Position numbers and translations under genes: made by a program. DNA of 64,000 bases from Asparagopsis taxiformis (Eukaryota; Rhodophyta; Florideophyceae; Bonnemaisoniales; Bonnemaisoniaceae), in NCBI GenBank assembly GCA_030407315.1, contig JALQPE010001836.1, forward strand, positions 1 to 64,000, given 5' to 3'. A model generated the notes under the pieces. The model was given only the letters and a program-made list of their open reading frames with translations, ran no database searches and was not told the DNA's origin. Positions 38,400 to 51,440 of the stretch are shown piece by piece; position 1 is the first letter of the stretch; each line of letters opens with the position of its first letter.

Positions 38400-39052
38400 T
38401 TGGCACTTGTAGAACTACTAGTGCCGTGTTATCAACGCTGTCAAGCGGATGGCGGCTTTTGCGCCAAGGACAAGTTCATGCGCAATTTTATACAAGTTCA
38501 AGGAGCAAACAAGCTGGCTTGCACGCTTCATGCGCAACTCGCTCACAACAGATTAATACCAATCAGGCGTCGGAATCCGAGGCAAGTTCGCTGTATACCT
38601 CTTCAATTGATAGGCTCAGCATCAACCACAGTGTCAAAAACTTGCACAGAATCGTATTGGCTGTCAAAGAAGTTCCACTGGGAATCATGCCCCTTTACAT
38701 ACATCCGGGCTGAACCTAGGTCATCTTGTTATGCTATAAAGAATGTTGTGCCTGCACAGACACCAGAGGTGGCATGTCACTTAGTTACATGGATATCCCA
38801 ACAGAGCGGAGCTGATAGGCTAGGGAAAAGGGATATAGATATATCCCAACACATCTCGACGCAAACTTCTCCAGTCAAGTTACCCGTTTCATACACATGT
38901 ATATGATGAATTTACTCACAAATGTCGTATGCATTCCTCCAGAGTTACACAGCGCCGAAACAGACGTCTACTTGAATACTCCAACGTTGAACTTGAAATG
39001 TGTGCCCACCAGTGTGTGATAACTACAATCTCGACACCGCTCATCACTCGGC
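38400..39052. promoter_or_regulatory. Shared divergent upstream region of genes 4 and 5, unit B
   Basis: 653 bp, only a few substitutions from unit A. CTATAAAG is present near 38735. No supported ORF. Confidence 0.5.
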
Positions 39053-40375
39053 ATGGACGTGACTGCAAGCAATTTTACCCAGGACGTCACTCCCAATTCG
39101 TCATTCAACACTATACAATTCCAATCTGAAACTGCAAACGTTATTGTCTCTTCAATTCTTGTCACTCTCATTCTCACAAACATCGGCTCCATCGTCTCCA
39201 AGGTCGTTCTCTGCTCACCCCTCACAACATTTCCCTTCCATTCCTTCCGCCGTTTCATCATCTTCGAAACCACCGATGACCCCTTTCGACTCCTCAACTG
39301 GATCCGTGGTAACAACAGGTATCGCGACAAGAGCTGGAAACGAAAACCCCACATGGTCAGACTGAAATATCTGCTGTTCCCTCTCTCTGCTCGTGTTCTG
39401 CTCATAGTTGCGTCAATAGTTTCCATTGCAATAACGATACCCACACAACAAACTCTGTCCGGATGTGGAAAAGGAGACTTTCAACTCACGCTGGACGCAT
39501 TATCTGGGCAATCACTTTTTGCCCTTCGTTGTCAAATTTTGCCATTGGCGAGTCGATTAGGCAGTGCGAAATCAACTCTGGAGTTTTGTTCTTTCAATGA
39601 AGCCAGAACTAGTTCGTTGAACTCTACAAATCCAATTGCTCGGGTGACGTTTCTCGAAGATGGTGGCCTGAGATGGGAGATTGAAGCACGAGAGAGGGTA
39701 TTTGGTTTTCTTTATTTCCTTCAATGGAAACAAGTGTCTGGTCGGGTATTCAATTCATTACCAAGTTTGTCAATATCGCCAGAGCAGGTACTTGATGGCA
39801 TCATGGACGCACTGGGTGCCCTTGGATTCCAATGTAGACGTGGCGCAACCATACCAATGGAAAAGACTGAAGGGGTGATTAGTGGAGCCTTCATGGCGTC
39901 GGATGGCTGCATCCTAGACCCGTTATTGAACATTACCCATGAGGTAAATGGGATGCTCACCGGCTCATTGAAGTTGAAGAGAGTGCAAGAACAGCAACTG
40001 AGATACGATATCTCATCAGGGCAACAGTCTACGATTTGTCCGATTGATGTTGTGGTACAGCAGCCATTTGTGAATATACTACCATTGTTGGTGTTGCTGG
40101 CAGTGATATTTAGTCTCAATATGGTGTTCACTTGGATTACTGGAAAGCATGGCGGTGTGCTGGAGAGTTATTTCCATGTTGTGAAGGAGTTGTTCGGACG
40201 TGATTGTATGTCGAATCCACTAGAGGAATCTGATGGCGCTGTGAATGAAGGCGATAAACTTACGTTGATGACCATTGCGCGAGGCGACAGAGGGCACGTC
40301 GGATATCTGAGAAGAAATGGTGATGTCACGATCACCAACTCTGAATTGGACAATCTTCACAGAGAATTTCATTAG
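39053..40375 (+). CDS. Six-Cys three-TM membrane protein, gene 5 unit B (subtype A)
   Basis: 440 codons; the protein is identical to the unit A gene 5. Intact start context, three TM segments, six cysteines at 138, 160, 179, 261, 286 and 329, CMSNPLEE and GHVGYL motifs. AATAAA follows at 40411. Confidence 0.87.
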   Translation: MDVTASNFTQDVTPNSSFNTIQFQSETANVIVSSILVTLILTNIGSIVSKVVLCSPLTTFPFHSFRRFIIFETTDDPFRLLNWIRGNNRYRDKSWKRKPHMVRLKYLLFPLSARVLLIVASIVSIAITIPTQQTLSGCGKGDFQLTLDALSGQSLFALRCQILPLASRLGSAKSTLEFCSFNEARTSSLNSTNPIARVTFLEDGGLRWEIEARERVFGFLYFLQWKQVSGRVFNSLPSLSISPEQVLDGIMDALGALGFQCRRGATIPMEKTEGVISGAFMASDGCILDPLLNITHEVNGMLTGSLKLKRVQEQQLRYDISSGQQSTICPIDVVVQQPFVNILPLLVLLAVIFSLNMVFTWITGKHGGVLESYFHVVKELFGRDCMSNPLEESDGAVNEGDKLTLMTIARGDRGHVGYLRRNGDVTITNSELDNLHREFH

Positions 40376-40410
40376 TATGGTAGAAATCTTGGATTGGACC
40401 ACTTGGCATA

Positions 40411-40416
40411 AATAAA
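40411..40416 (+). terminator. Possible polyadenylation signal of gene 5, unit B
   Basis: AATAAA 36 bp after the stop codon, as in unit A. Confidence 0.35.
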
Positions 40417-40622
40417 TTGCATGAAGTGGGGCATTAATGACTATTATTGGTCCATCTGTTCAAATTAAAACCTATATCAATGAGCATCTATCAATCAGTG
40501 TCAAGGACCATCATACGTGTACACGTGACAGATAGGAATTACATTTAAACATAACCTCGAGACACCGACGACGTCTCAGGGTAAGAACTTCACCTAAACA
40601 GGTTATAGGCCCAGTCGCTACC

Positions 40623-40627
40623 CAGAC
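40623..40627. other. Empty target site of Copia-1
   Basis: Single CAGAC with flanks gtcgctac and gcactcccac, which match both sides of the Copia-1 insertion in unit A. This is the pre-insertion allele. Confidence 0.95.
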
Positions 40628-40830
40628 GCACTCCCACCAACCCTGCCCATTCCCCAGCCATTGCCGATGCACTCTCCAGCCATTACCACTGCATTCTCCA
40701 TGTGATTGGTGCTAAAAATGCATCAATCAGATTGGCACATGAGGAGCCAATCAGTAGTTCTATTACACGGTAATGACGTGTAACTTGATGGAAGATTATC
40801 TTCCAGCAGGCCCATACTGCATTTAGGTTA

Positions 40831-41367
40831 TGTTGTGGAATCTGTCATTCCGTACTTCCCTATGAGTGGATAGTTACATAACGCTTGGGTTTGTTTGGCA
40901 GAAGCATAGTCCTATCACTTGACTATGCCATGATGGCAAACAGTAACTTCTGCATTTGCTATGACAGTGATAGAGGAAATCAATATGAGCGAACAGCTCA
41001 GAAGCGATTCCATTATGCGATTCTATCAGGATCACAGACAGCTTTTTGCTGTATCTGCAATCTCAAAACCACCGGGCGGTTTCGGGATTTGATGACTTGC
41101 GGCTAATGAGTTATGCGTGGGCCAAAGCGTGATTGCACCTACAATAGCATATCTCAATGTAATCGCTTTTGAGTAATGTCGATTAGCTAGCCACAAATTA
41201 GTCTATAAAAGAGCACAATCTGCCGCGGTTGTGCACGGGAAGAGGCAGTGAGGCACAGAAGCAGCCATCCTCTTCCCCAGCTGTGCTGAATAGTTCTCCA
41301 ACGCTAACCATCCGTGATTGGAGCTTGTGTGAGGATTGTCACTAAGATATAACTACTTTTACCACAG
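40831..41367 (+). repeat. C2 copia 5' LTR, unit B
   Basis: Same as 15972-16508, with TATAAA at 41204. The primer-binding site follows at 41368. Confidence 0.7.
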
Positions 41368-41369
41368 TT

Positions 41370-42521
41370 ATGGGCCCAGCGGGAAAGAATCTGCAAGCTC
41401 AGGCTATGCAAACCAGTTCTGATTCCAAGCGTAATCTCGAAGATGCACCTGCATTGGTACCTGGACAAGACAGGCAGAAATGGAGGAGAGATGTGATGTC
41501 ATGGATGGACATTGTCGAAACTCGTGCAAAGGTCAATGAAAAGAAGTCAATAGCTACTGAGGCTACGTTTGCATATGTTCTCTATGATGCAGTAGACTCT
41601 TGCTACCAGAAGGTACTAGACCATGCCAGAGACTCGGGTACTCTGTCCTTCGATGGAGAGAAGCAAAGACAGAAAGCTGTCGTCATGAAAATTATCGAGT
41701 TGATAGGTCAAGACACGCCTTTGGAAATCATTGACCGTTTACTATCAGTTTATAAGCAGGTACACACCTGCATCAGACTGCAAAATGAGCAACCATCGCA
41801 ACCATCGCAATTTGCCACTCGATTCGGCGGTCTGGCGTCATAGTACATGTCTTTGGCGGGTGTGGCTGCCACTGAACAAGAATCACAGCTTCTAGCAATA
41901 GTGATGCTACAAAACGCGCGACTACCGAGTGACACACAAAATGCTGTAAAATTACAACTAGCTGAGCAGGGAAAGCAGCGCAAATCATCCAGTCAAAGCC
42001 CATTATCCGTGTCAAAAGACGTCATGAATAATTTGAACAATATGATGGCCACTTTGAGTACTGCATATCAAGCTGCTGGCACTGGAAATGTTGCAGGATC
42101 CTCGGGTAATGACACAGAGATGCGAATATTCTCTGTGTCTACATATGATCATATACTCCAGATGATCAAGAATGCAGCTCATATTACATCTGCAGAGCTG
42201 TCCAGAACGCGTATTGAAACAGCCGGTCGTGATACTAAGCACAAGATATACTTGGATGGCGTGTATAATATTCTAAAGTCACTTGACACATCCGGAAAGC
42301 TTTTCAAGCAGCGGGGCTCTATTGAGCATAAGGACAAAGGGTTTTTCGTAGCCGAAGAGCATACTTTACTACCGAAAAGAGCAGCCTTATTTGCTGCCAC
42401 GGCGTCTAGAAATCGTCCGACCCGCTTACATAATAAGTCTAGAAAGTTCTCCGAGCGCAAAAAGAATACGACATGTCACAGTTGTAAGCAGACAGGTCAT
42501 TGGCGAGGTGATCCGGAATGA
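41370..42521 (+). pseudogene. gag: C2 Gag remnant, unit B
   Basis: Same in-frame TAG (41841-41843) and same TGA in the zinc knuckle (42519-42521) as unit A. Both stops predate the duplication. Confidence 0.8.
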
Positions 42522-42616
42522 CCCAACAAAAGGCCGAAAATTGACACGTTCAATGGACAACCCAATGCGACAACCCGTGATGGCTCTCAAGCGAATGAAG
42601 CAGACAAGGATTTTCG

Positions 42617-43479
42617 GAATTAGGGTCAGGTTTACTGCCACCTGATCCTAACCCCATACTAGATACTGGTGCACCACGGAGCATTGGCGGAACAGCAAAT
42701 GCAGCTGCATTGTGTAGTGCACTGGGAATACAGCTCGAAATGACACCTCCTACAGAGCAGTTCATTCATGGATGGGGACCTGGTATGCATAATGCAAAAC
42801 CTACATGTGCAGTATGGCAATTACCGGTTCAGCAGGTTGATGGAAGTATGACCATGTTTACCTTCAACTTGATAGAAGGAGAAGAACCGCTGATTATTGG
42901 TTGTGATGTAACTGAAAGATCTCATATTGACAACATACATGGTCTGTTGCACGTATCCAACGTCAATGGATCACGTAATACTTTCCATACATACTTCAAT
43001 GATGGAGAAAGCCGCAGAAGATTATCCGTAGTACCCCCACCAATCATCCCATCGGTTATTGGTGTGAAAAATTCCTGCTCATACCTTATATCAAGCAATG
43101 ATTACCTCTCAAGAATTGGGCCAGCGCGTTTTGCAAAGCACATACACCAATATTCGCATGCCACGGTGCACGAGACGAAGCGCATTTGCAAAATGGCTAA
43201 CGTATTAGACAGTGAACTTGCAATTGCACTTGAGAATGAAGTGTCTGCATGCGACATATGCTGCCGCACTGGCAGACCAAAGCGGTCCCGACAGGTATCT
43301 ATCACCCATATAGGTTCCAGCTTCAACCAATCCGTGCTTGCGGATTTTATGTTCATGAAGTTACGATATACTACTCGAACGATCCTGCATATGCGCGACC
43401 GCGGCACTGGTTATTCTGAAATTGAAGTGGTGCCCTCACGTGATCTTGATGACACAGCATATGTGTTTGATAGGGTATG
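42617..43479 (+). pseudogene. pol: C2 Pol part 1: protease and integrase start, unit B
   Basis: Protease ILDTGAPRSIGG at about 42656, the integrase zinc finger and first core block, then interruption by the gypsy LTR at 43480. Continues at 56968. Confidence 0.82.
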
Positions 43480-44141
43480 TGTGGAACGATAGTTCGGTGA
43501 CGAAGTAGCTGGTACGAGCTAGTGGACACGCTGTCCTTACGACGAAACGAACGAACAGTCCACCCGCTGGTGTTTGACTGTATGTTAGGTAGAACGGTAG
43601 AGATAGGTTAGCGAGTAGACACGAGCGTCACGATGCAACAATCCACGCGAGGATTACGTTCGGTAAACGAGGTGGCACGTCACCGGAGGCGCTCTCAACC
43701 AAGCCCGTAGGCACTACACGCAATCAGCCTTACGTGCGGCGATGGGTAGGGAGTGCGCAGCTCGACGGAGACGAAGCCTCGCTAGGCAAAACGTAAACGT
43801 AACGGAGAAGTCAGTCGTAGACTAGAGCCGTTGCTCGTTCGATGAATTGTCCCCTTTCCCTCCCGGCACGATGCCAATACCTATATGGCCACGATGGCAT
43901 CGCTTTACAGTGTAAACACTGCTCGTAACGTCCCCGAATGGGAAAGGACCTTGTGGGTCACACGTAAGGACCCGTTGGTCCGTTGGCCGTTGCCAGTACG
44001 TTCGTTGCACACGTGTGCCGGTTGCGCGCGCGCATGCGCCAGCAATGTTCGTGCATTGCTGTCGCCGGTCGTGTCCGCCGAAATTCGAATTTCGCGGAAA
44101 ACGTAAATATTTGCAATTTCGGAATTGCCACGTATACTACA
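43480..44141 (-). repeat. Gypsy 3' LTR, unit B
   Basis: 662 bp, matches 18621-19282. The polypurine tract follows at 44142-44159 on the plus strand coordinates. Confidence 0.93.
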
Positions 44142-44610
44142 CAGCCCCACCCCCACACGTGGACGTCCCGGCCACGCGAGGCCCGTCAGGACGCGCCTGA
44201 GACACGGGGCCGTGGCGCCTTTTCGGGTACAACTGCGGACGTGGCAGTTGTCCCGAAAAATCTCGCTTAAACGTACGCGGCCCGGTTGGCTGATCGAATC
44301 GCCACGGCGCCGGAGCGCGCGCGTGCGCTCCGGCTTTTTCGTAATCATCGAGGCCCGCCCGTTGGCATCGTTCGTCAATGCCTCGCTTAGGCGTTTCCCT
44401 GCAACGAATGCAGTGTCCAATTCCACCACGCGGGTGTGCTTCAATTCAGCGCGATACGTGTGTAGGCCGCGGCCCTTTCGTGAATCTGCCAGCGGGCATT
44501 ACGACAACGGTCGTCCGGATGTGGCCACGCCGGCCGAGCGCGCGACACGGTTCGTGAGCCTGGACGACCGCGTCTCCGATGAGGATGCCCGTCGGCTTCT
44601 CGGTACGTCG

Positions 44611-45096
44611 ATGGCCGCTCCGCCTCGTGCGGACGGCTGGGTTATTCGTTCCCTTATCTCGTCCGTGGCTCGCGCAGCCGAAGAGTTCAGGGCCCAGGCG
44701 TTGGACCTGACTGCCCGCTTGGCAACGGAGCGCGCGATTTCGGAACGTCTCGCCGCGGCTACTCGTGGTTACGCGCCGCCCGTTGGCGTTCGTAATGAAC
44801 CTTACGGTTACGCGAGTGGCGGCGGCTTCGGGGACCCCGTCGGGTATGGTCACGCAGCGGCGTACCTGCCACGCGACCCCGCTTCGGCGCGCCCTTCGGA
44901 TACGCGCAGTCACGGGACTGCGGATCCTTACGCTAGGGATCCCGCGTCGCGTCGCGAGCGAGCCCCTGTGGTCACGCAGACCGTAGATCCGTACGCGCCG
45001 GGCTTCGTTCAGCCCAGTCGCAGCCGCAGCCACGATAGCCGCGGCGAAGGCCCTGGTCCGTATGACCCTGCGGGCAAGCGTTCTCGTCGCTACTAG
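44611..45096 (+). CDS. Antisense ORF inside gypsy 3' region, unit B
   Basis: 161 codons from the first ATG (frame open from 44125). Same protein as in unit A except one RS repeat fewer (SRSRSH) and AQALDL for AQTLDL. The 6-bp difference keeps the frame. Coding status uncertain. Confidence 0.45.
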   Translation: MAAPPRADGWVIRSLISSVARAAEEFRAQALDLTARLATERAISERLAAATRGYAPPVGVRNEPYGYASGGGFGDPVGYGHAAAYLPRDPASARPSDTRSHGTADPYARDPASRRERAPVVTQTVDPYAPGFVQPSRSRSHDSRGEGPGPYDPAGKRSRRY

Positions 45097-47256
45097 GTCG
45101 TTCCTAGGTTAGTTCGTAGGCCACGTAGGCTTTAGCATCGTGCTGCTTCGTAAACTTCGTCTTGTTTGCTGCGTAACCGCACGGCTCCGTTGAGCTTCGT
45201 AATTCGCGTTTGGCAGGTCGTCTGCAGCGGGGGAGGGAGTAGCGTTAAGCCCCTCCCCACAATTTTTTTTGTTGTGGCGTCTACCCCGTTGGGTGTCGTA
45301 GAGCTTTCGCAGCTCGTCCTTCGCGTACGCGACGGCGCGTGCCCGTTGGCAGGTTCGTAACACGCGCAACTATTCGCCAAAGCGGCGGCTTTTCACTGCG
45401 AGTGGTACGTTAACCTCGATCGTAGAGCCCGTTGGCTTGCGTATCATTTAGTAACTAACTAGAAAATCGTTTCCGCCGTCGTTTCTCGTGCGGATAACCC
45501 CGTCGGGTGTCGAATTCCGTTGAGCGTTCGAGCTCTTTAGCACGTAGCACGTCGGTGCCAATTTTAATTTGCTCCGATGAGGTGGACGGAAAATTCGTTA
45601 AACGTCAGGCCGACTCGCGCGTGAGTTGGCTTGACGTTTCACGCCGTTGCGTGTACGCGGCAGTGCGTCGTGGTGCGTCGTGGTGCGTCGCGGTGCGTCG
45701 CGGTTCCGTTGACAACGTCTTTGCCGGCGGGCTTGGCATTTCGTATAGCTGTTGACGTAATTAGCGCCGTCGCGCTTCACATTCCCGCGGCTCCACGTTA
45801 GCCGGTGGCGCAATCGTTGCGCTAGTCCGCTTCGCGTGGCGGCGTCGTTCGCCGCGGCGTCCGAGGAGCGTTTCGTTAGCTCATCCGTTATGTGGTGCGA
45901 CGTTCACCTGGGCATACGTAATGCTCGCCCTCTACGCCGTTGCGTAATTTCGTTTATTCGACTTGCGAACCCGACGGGGACGCGATTGACGAAGTCGTTT
46001 CGCACGCCCGCGGGCGTTTGAGGCTGTTACGTGAGCCAGTTTTTCGTCGGCTCGTTGCCTTCGGCTGTGCCGTTTACGTTGGCTACCAGCTTGTACGCCG
46101 TCGCGTATTCGTATTTTTGTTTCGCGGGGTCGACCCGTTGAGGTACGTCGTTATCGTTATGACGTCCGCGTACGCGCTCGTATCCTGGCCAACGTGACCG
46201 GTGGCGCGTGCGCCTTCGAATTCGAACGGAGTCTAAGCTTCGTTAGCTTACTCGTTTTGCGACGCGGACGTGCGCGTCTTAGCCTTCGTGACCGTACGTG
46301 GTCTACCCGCCTTTCGGGTTTGCTCGTGCGTTTCGACTAGCCGGCGGGCTTTTCGCTTTCGCGCGTCATTCGTTATGCCCGCGTGGCAGGACACCGTTGT
46401 GTCGTTCCGTGGTTGCCGTACGTGGCTACCGTGTTCGGCGTCGTGCCTCACGATGGCGATAACGGTTCGCCGTCCGTTGTTGCGGCCTCGTTGGCTCGTC
46501 GTTTCGCACGCTTTTCCCGCGCGCTTCGTGCGCTGAGACCCGTTGGTCTAATTCATCGGCTAACGTATAGCTTCGTTCCGCTTCGTGCGTGAAGTTTCGT
46601 AATGAGGCCGTTGCCATCTTCGTTGGGGACGCGTCCGTCCTACGTCGTTTCTCCGCCTTCCGGCGTTACGTTGCCGTTAGCTCGCGAGCTGTTGGCGTTG
46701 ACCTCGTTGGTCGATGCGACTCGTTGTCAGCGGCTGTCCACGGGGACGTACGATGGCTCACGTGACATGCCAAAATTACGAAATTTTCGGGGCACGCGTG
46801 TCCCGAGATTTGGCCGGATTAGCGCACTGTAATCGGCCCGATTTTTCATACCGTGCGTCCATGGCCCGCTGGCCCTATCGTCATTTTTCGCGCGAAAACT
46901 CTGACGTGATGTCCGTCCGTGGCCCGTGGTGTCGTCACCTTTGCCCGTGGGACGGTCAGCACTGTCGAGCCAGTCGTGGCTCTTCACATCGTGTGAATCG
47001 TCCGCGCGTGGACTCGTCGTCCAATCTTTCGTTGGCGCTCGTGCCTCCACCAACGTATGGTGTCGAAAACGAAAAGAGCGACGGCTCTAGCACGCATCGC
47101 GCCCCCCCAACGCAAGGGTGGACGTCCCGGCCACTCGTTGTGCCTTCGCTTCTCGTTCGTGCGGCTCGTCGCCTTCGTTTGTTGCATCGTGCAACGTCGC
47201 GCACGCGTGCGCTTAACCCGACGCTCGTGTGCGTTTTCGGGGGCCGTCGTGGCCTT
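45097..47256. other. Long gypsy 3' region without clear genes, unit B
   Basis: As 20244-22404; four copies of the 10-bp GTGCGTCG[TC]G repeat from about 45663; 13 bp shorter near 45383. Confidence 0.5.
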
Positions 47257-49296
47257 TCACGTTGTTGCTCGTCGCACGCGTGCGAAGTATCGAGAGACGC
47301 TCTCTTCAGATACGTTCCGGCGGGGCTCCCACGTAGGGTTACGATACCCGACCCACTTCACGAGGAAGTCTAGGGTGCCGTCATCGTTTACGCGATGGTT
47401 TAGTAGGTCGTCTACTACATACGCCGGACCGTCGCGGTTCTTGTCGAGGTCTGCCTCGGTGGCATCGTATGGTTCCGGCGGGGGCGCGTTCGCCGGCGTT
47501 GGCGCGTACGCAACGTGGTCCGAGTTGACACGTTCAACTACGTCTCCTCGTTGGATGACGAACGTTCGTACGTCGTTACGTAGTACGCGGAACGGTCTCA
47601 ACGCGTGGTTGCCGAGCTTCGTGCCCTTCGTGGTCCCGTCCGTCGGGTCGATGAATACGTATTCTCCCCCGCGAATGTTTCGATTCGAGACACGGACTCG
47701 TTTGTCGAAATTTCGTTTATAATGTGCCTGCGCGGCCTTCAGCGTTCGATACGCGTTATCCATCGTTGTGGCGAGCTCACGAACGTAAGTGGCTCGCCCT
47801 CCCCCGTCGGGTAGTTCGCGGTTCGTTACCGACGTGTGTAGCGCCAACGGTGGCGGTGGATTCGTGAGAATCAAATCGAAGGGCGTCGTGCCCGTGCTCG
47901 AATGCACATGCGTGTTGTACGAAACGTTAACGCTGATGCGTATCGATCCCAGTCGTTCTGGTTTTCGTTCACGTAATTGCGCAGCATTGCCAGGATCGCC
48001 CTGTTGTAGCGCTCCACCTGCCCGTTCGTTTGGGGGTGGTACGTCGACGTAAAGACGTTCGTCTCGCCGATTTCGTTGCAGACGCGCTGGAAAAACTTAG
48101 CAGCGAACTGCTTTCCGTTATCGCTTATGAGCGTCCGTGGGGTCCATACGAGAATGTAGCAGGTAGAAAATCCTCTAGAGCGGCAAACCACCCGACAGGT
48201 GTCCCGAGCCTCGGTAGAGGAAAGTGGTAGAGCAGATGAACCTTATAGTATACCCAGCGGGCAGTCTCGTATGAGAGAAGAGGTCGCTACCCGGAAGGGG
48301 TTAGGCGAATAGGAATGCTCACGCTAGGTGCGTATGGATGGAGCGAGTGACGTAATCTGTCGAGCTGTTAGCTATCCCTAAGGTTGTCCCTGAGAGGGTT
48401 AAACAATAGGTATGCAAACAGTGTTCCAATGGGTCGTAATTCCACTTGAGTTTACGTTACTCTCAAAACCGTGCCTACTGGCTATTCCAGTGGCAGCTTT
48501 ATACTAAGTCTACTGTAAGCTAGGGTTAGTGGTTAGGAATAAATATCCAGTTAGTGACCAATCAGAACCCAATTACTGGCGCCCGCCTACCCGCGAGGTC
48601 ATTGCCAATAGGCTTACATTGTAATGTATGGCTGATCAGCCTAAGTTAAAATTTGCCCCCTTGTGGGGTCTTGGCCGGGGCCGATAGGCCCGAGTGGGGT
48701 ATTTGCAGCCTTGCGCTTGTCCCAATTACAGGAAACACGCCCAGTTGGCTGGTGCCTTGTGATTGGCACATCCCTTAAGTGGGTACCCAATAGGGAAGCG
48801 ACACGCTCAGATTGGGAGGACCGCCAGGCGGTACGACAGAGAAGACCCACGCGTTGACGAACGCGCTCGCCACGTTGGCGGAATCGATATTTCGTAGAGG
48901 TTTGACTCTGGTTAGCTTCGTAAAGCGGTCCGTTATCACGAGAATAAATCGGTTACCACGCGTGGTCTTCGTCAGCGGACCTAGTATGTCGATACATAAG
49001 TCTCGCAGCGGCTCCGAGCCGGAGTCCGTAGCCGGAAATAAACGTAACGGGTTCGTCCGTTTGCGAAGCTTCACGCGGTTCTTCGCACATCCAACGCAGT
49101 TTCGTACCGTTGCGTGGATGTCGGCGGCCATCGCGGGCCAGTAGTACGTCCTCCGAACGGGTGTAGTACATACGTGTTTGTCCGGGATGTCCAGAGAGGA
49201 CGTGGTGGTGCGTTAACTCCAGCAGCCGCGGCCGTAACGAAGCCGGCACCACGATTTGTGTACGTTCCTCGTCGTGAGGGTTCCGGCGTCGGAGTA
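47257..49296 (-). pseudogene. Gypsy integrase with chromodomain, broken, unit B
   Basis: Same frameshifts and insertion as unit A. The chromodomain frame is 47257-47907. Two residue changes were seen in it: A80G, and W197R just after the TWEP motif of the chromodomain. Confidence 0.9.
48152..48835. mobile_element. ~0.68-kb insertion in gypsy integrase, unit B
   Basis: Same insertion as 23300-23983. No ORF, no terminal repeats recognised; ends approximate. Confidence 0.65.
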
Positions 49297-49555
49297 CCCA
49301 GTAAGCCTTAAAGATGTACCAAAGATGGCTGCATGATGAACCTATGACATGCATGGTGTTCCTCTGATGTACGGATAAGGATCATTTGTTCTTCAGCTGA
49401 TGGCCGCATAGCGATACACCAATGATGGACGGGAGATGTCCATACGCTCATCTCCCGGACATCAGCGAAGTATCTCTTGCGTACAGTAGAGATATCACGT
49501 ACATCATTGGTTCATCTAAAGAATATCAGGGGTACATATTCCTTTTCTTATAGGG
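49297..49555. mobile_element. 259-bp MITE-like element, copy 1, unit B
   Basis: Same as 24445-24703, with GTA on both sides. Confidence 0.85.
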
Positions 49556-51440
49556 GTAAGCCATCGTGGCCTTCGAAGAATGCAGCGTCCTGCGTCTCGG
49601 ACTGTCGTGTCAGTATCGTTTGACAGAACGCGTCCTCGCGTTGAGCTTCGATAAGCTCGTCCCTCGTAATGGGAAGCTGAACGTCAGCTGGTGGCACGCG
49701 TGCCGAATCGTCTTCAGCAGCGCGCTGCTCGTCGAGGAAATCCGGTTCCTCGTCAAGAACGTCATCGAGCGACGCGTCGCGGTTGAACTCGAGTTCATCG
49801 TTGCCAGCCGTCGTGGCTGGTGTCCGTTCGTCACGAGTCGCGTTCGACGGGTCGTCGTGACCCCTGGCATTCGTTGCCTTTTTACGTACGGACGTCGTTC
49901 GTCCTTGCCCATTTCGTGTGGGTTGTCGCCGACTGCGAGTCGTCACGAGGACCGCGTCCCCATACGATGGTACGTCATCGTCGACGGGTCGACCGTCGTC
50001 ATACGTAGATATCACACGTGATAAAGCGTCAGGTACCTGGTGCACGCGCCCAGGCCTGTACGTAACTTCGAAATCGAATTTGGCGACGCGTAGCCTCCAT
50101 CGTAGTAGTCGTCCGGACGCGTCCGTCAACGTCATCAGCCAATGTAAGGCTTCGTGGTCCGTACGTACGGTGAACCGCTGACCCTCTACGTAGGGTCGGA
50201 GTGACGTTATCGCCCAAACGACGGAGTAGCACTCGCGCTCGGTCGCCGAGTAACCGCGTTCGGTTTCGTTGAGGGTCTTCGACCAGTACCCAATCGGCAC
50301 CCATTCGTTTGACTTATCTTCGTTCTGCTGCTGGAGCAACGTAGCTCCCAGCTGATACGCCGACGCGTCGGTGTCGATCATGAACGGACGTCCCGCCTTC
50401 GGAAGATGCAATACTGATAGCGACACCAGTATTGTCTTCAACGTTTCGAACGCATTCGTTTGCGCGTCCGTTGGGTTCGTCCAATCGGGGGAAGCGTCCT
50501 TCTTCAACATCCTGTTGAGTGGCCGAGCGATCTCGGCATACGCTTTTACGAAACGGCGGTAAACGTTGGCCGCGCCCAAAAACGATCGACATTGCGTCTT
50601 ATCCCGCGGGAACATAGCCGTACGAAAGGCTTCTTTGTTCCGAGCTGCGACGTGCAGCTTCCCTGGGGTAATCACGTGCCCCAGGTAGTCAACTCGTGGT
50701 TGAAAGAACGAGCACTTCGTGAGCTTTAACGTTACTCCTGCTGCGCGTAGCAGGGAAAGCACCTGGTCAACGTGACCCAGGTGAGACTCGAGGTCTTTCG
50801 AAAAGACGATTACGTCGTCTAAGTAAACAAGGCACGATTGCCAACGTACTCCGGAGAGGATTATGTCCAACGTCCGCTGAAACGTAGCGGGGGCATTTCG
50901 TAGCCCGAATAGCATTCGCACGTAGCGATACGTTCCCATGAAAGACGTAAAAGTTGTCTTATCACGGTCCTCGGCGGAGACGGGCACTTGCCAGTAACCG
51001 GCGTTACAGTCAAGTGTCGTGAAAATGGCGGCGTCGCCTAAAGAATCGAAACAGTCTTCCATGCGAGGAAGCGGGTACGAATCAGCGATCGTTTTCGCGT
51101 TCAAACGCCTGTAATCGACACAGAAGCATAAGGATCCATCCTTCTTCGGCACCAGCACGATTGGTGACGCCCATTCGCTGGACGCGGGTTCGATAACCCC
51201 TTCGTTGAGCATCTTCGTGATTTGCTCCTCGGCTATCGTACGTAGAGCCGGACCCTGACGATAGGGCATTGAACGTATGGGCCGCGTGCCCGGTTCGAGT
51301 TCGATTCGATGCTCCGTAGCATTGATTTCGTCGAGGCGTCCGCTCGTCCACATTGACGAATGTGTGGCTAGTGTGACGCAATTTATGTTGCAAGTGCGCG
51401 CGCGGGTCCGAGCGATGCGTCGCGTTGAGTCCGCGTGCAT
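49548..51440 (-). CDS. Gypsy reverse transcriptase-RNase H, unit B
   Basis: 630 codons; the protein is the same as in unit A by eye. YLDD at 206-209, RNase H acidic residues present, frame stopped in the MITE. Synonymous changes occur near 51128-51134. Confidence 0.93.
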   Translation of the reverse strand: MHADSTRRIARTRARTCNINCVTLATHSSMWTSGRLDEINATEHRIELEPGTRPIRSMPYRQGPALRTIAEEQITKMLNEGVIEPASSEWASPIVLVPKKDGSLCFCVDYRRLNAKTIADSYPLPRMEDCFDSLGDAAIFTTLDCNAGYWQVPVSAEDRDKTTFTSFMGTYRYVRMLFGLRNAPATFQRTLDIILSGVRWQSCLVYLDDVIVFSKDLESHLGHVDQVLSLLRAAGVTLKLTKCSFFQPRVDYLGHVITPGKLHVAARNKEAFRTAMFPRDKTQCRSFLGAANVYRRFVKAYAEIARPLNRMLKKDASPDWTNPTDAQTNAFETLKTILVSLSVLHLPKAGRPFMIDTDASAYQLGATLLQQQNEDKSNEWVPIGYWSKTLNETERGYSATERECYSVVWAITSLRPYVEGQRFTVRTDHEALHWLMTLTDASGRLLRWRLRVAKFDFEVTYRPGRVHQVPDALSRVISTYDDGRPVDDDVPSYGDAVLVTTRSRRQPTRNGQGRTTSVRKKATNARGHDDPSNATRDERTPATTAGNDELEFNRDASLDDVLDEEPDFLDEQRAAEDDSARVPPADVQLPITRDELIEAQREDAFCQTILTRQSETQDAAFFEGHDGLPL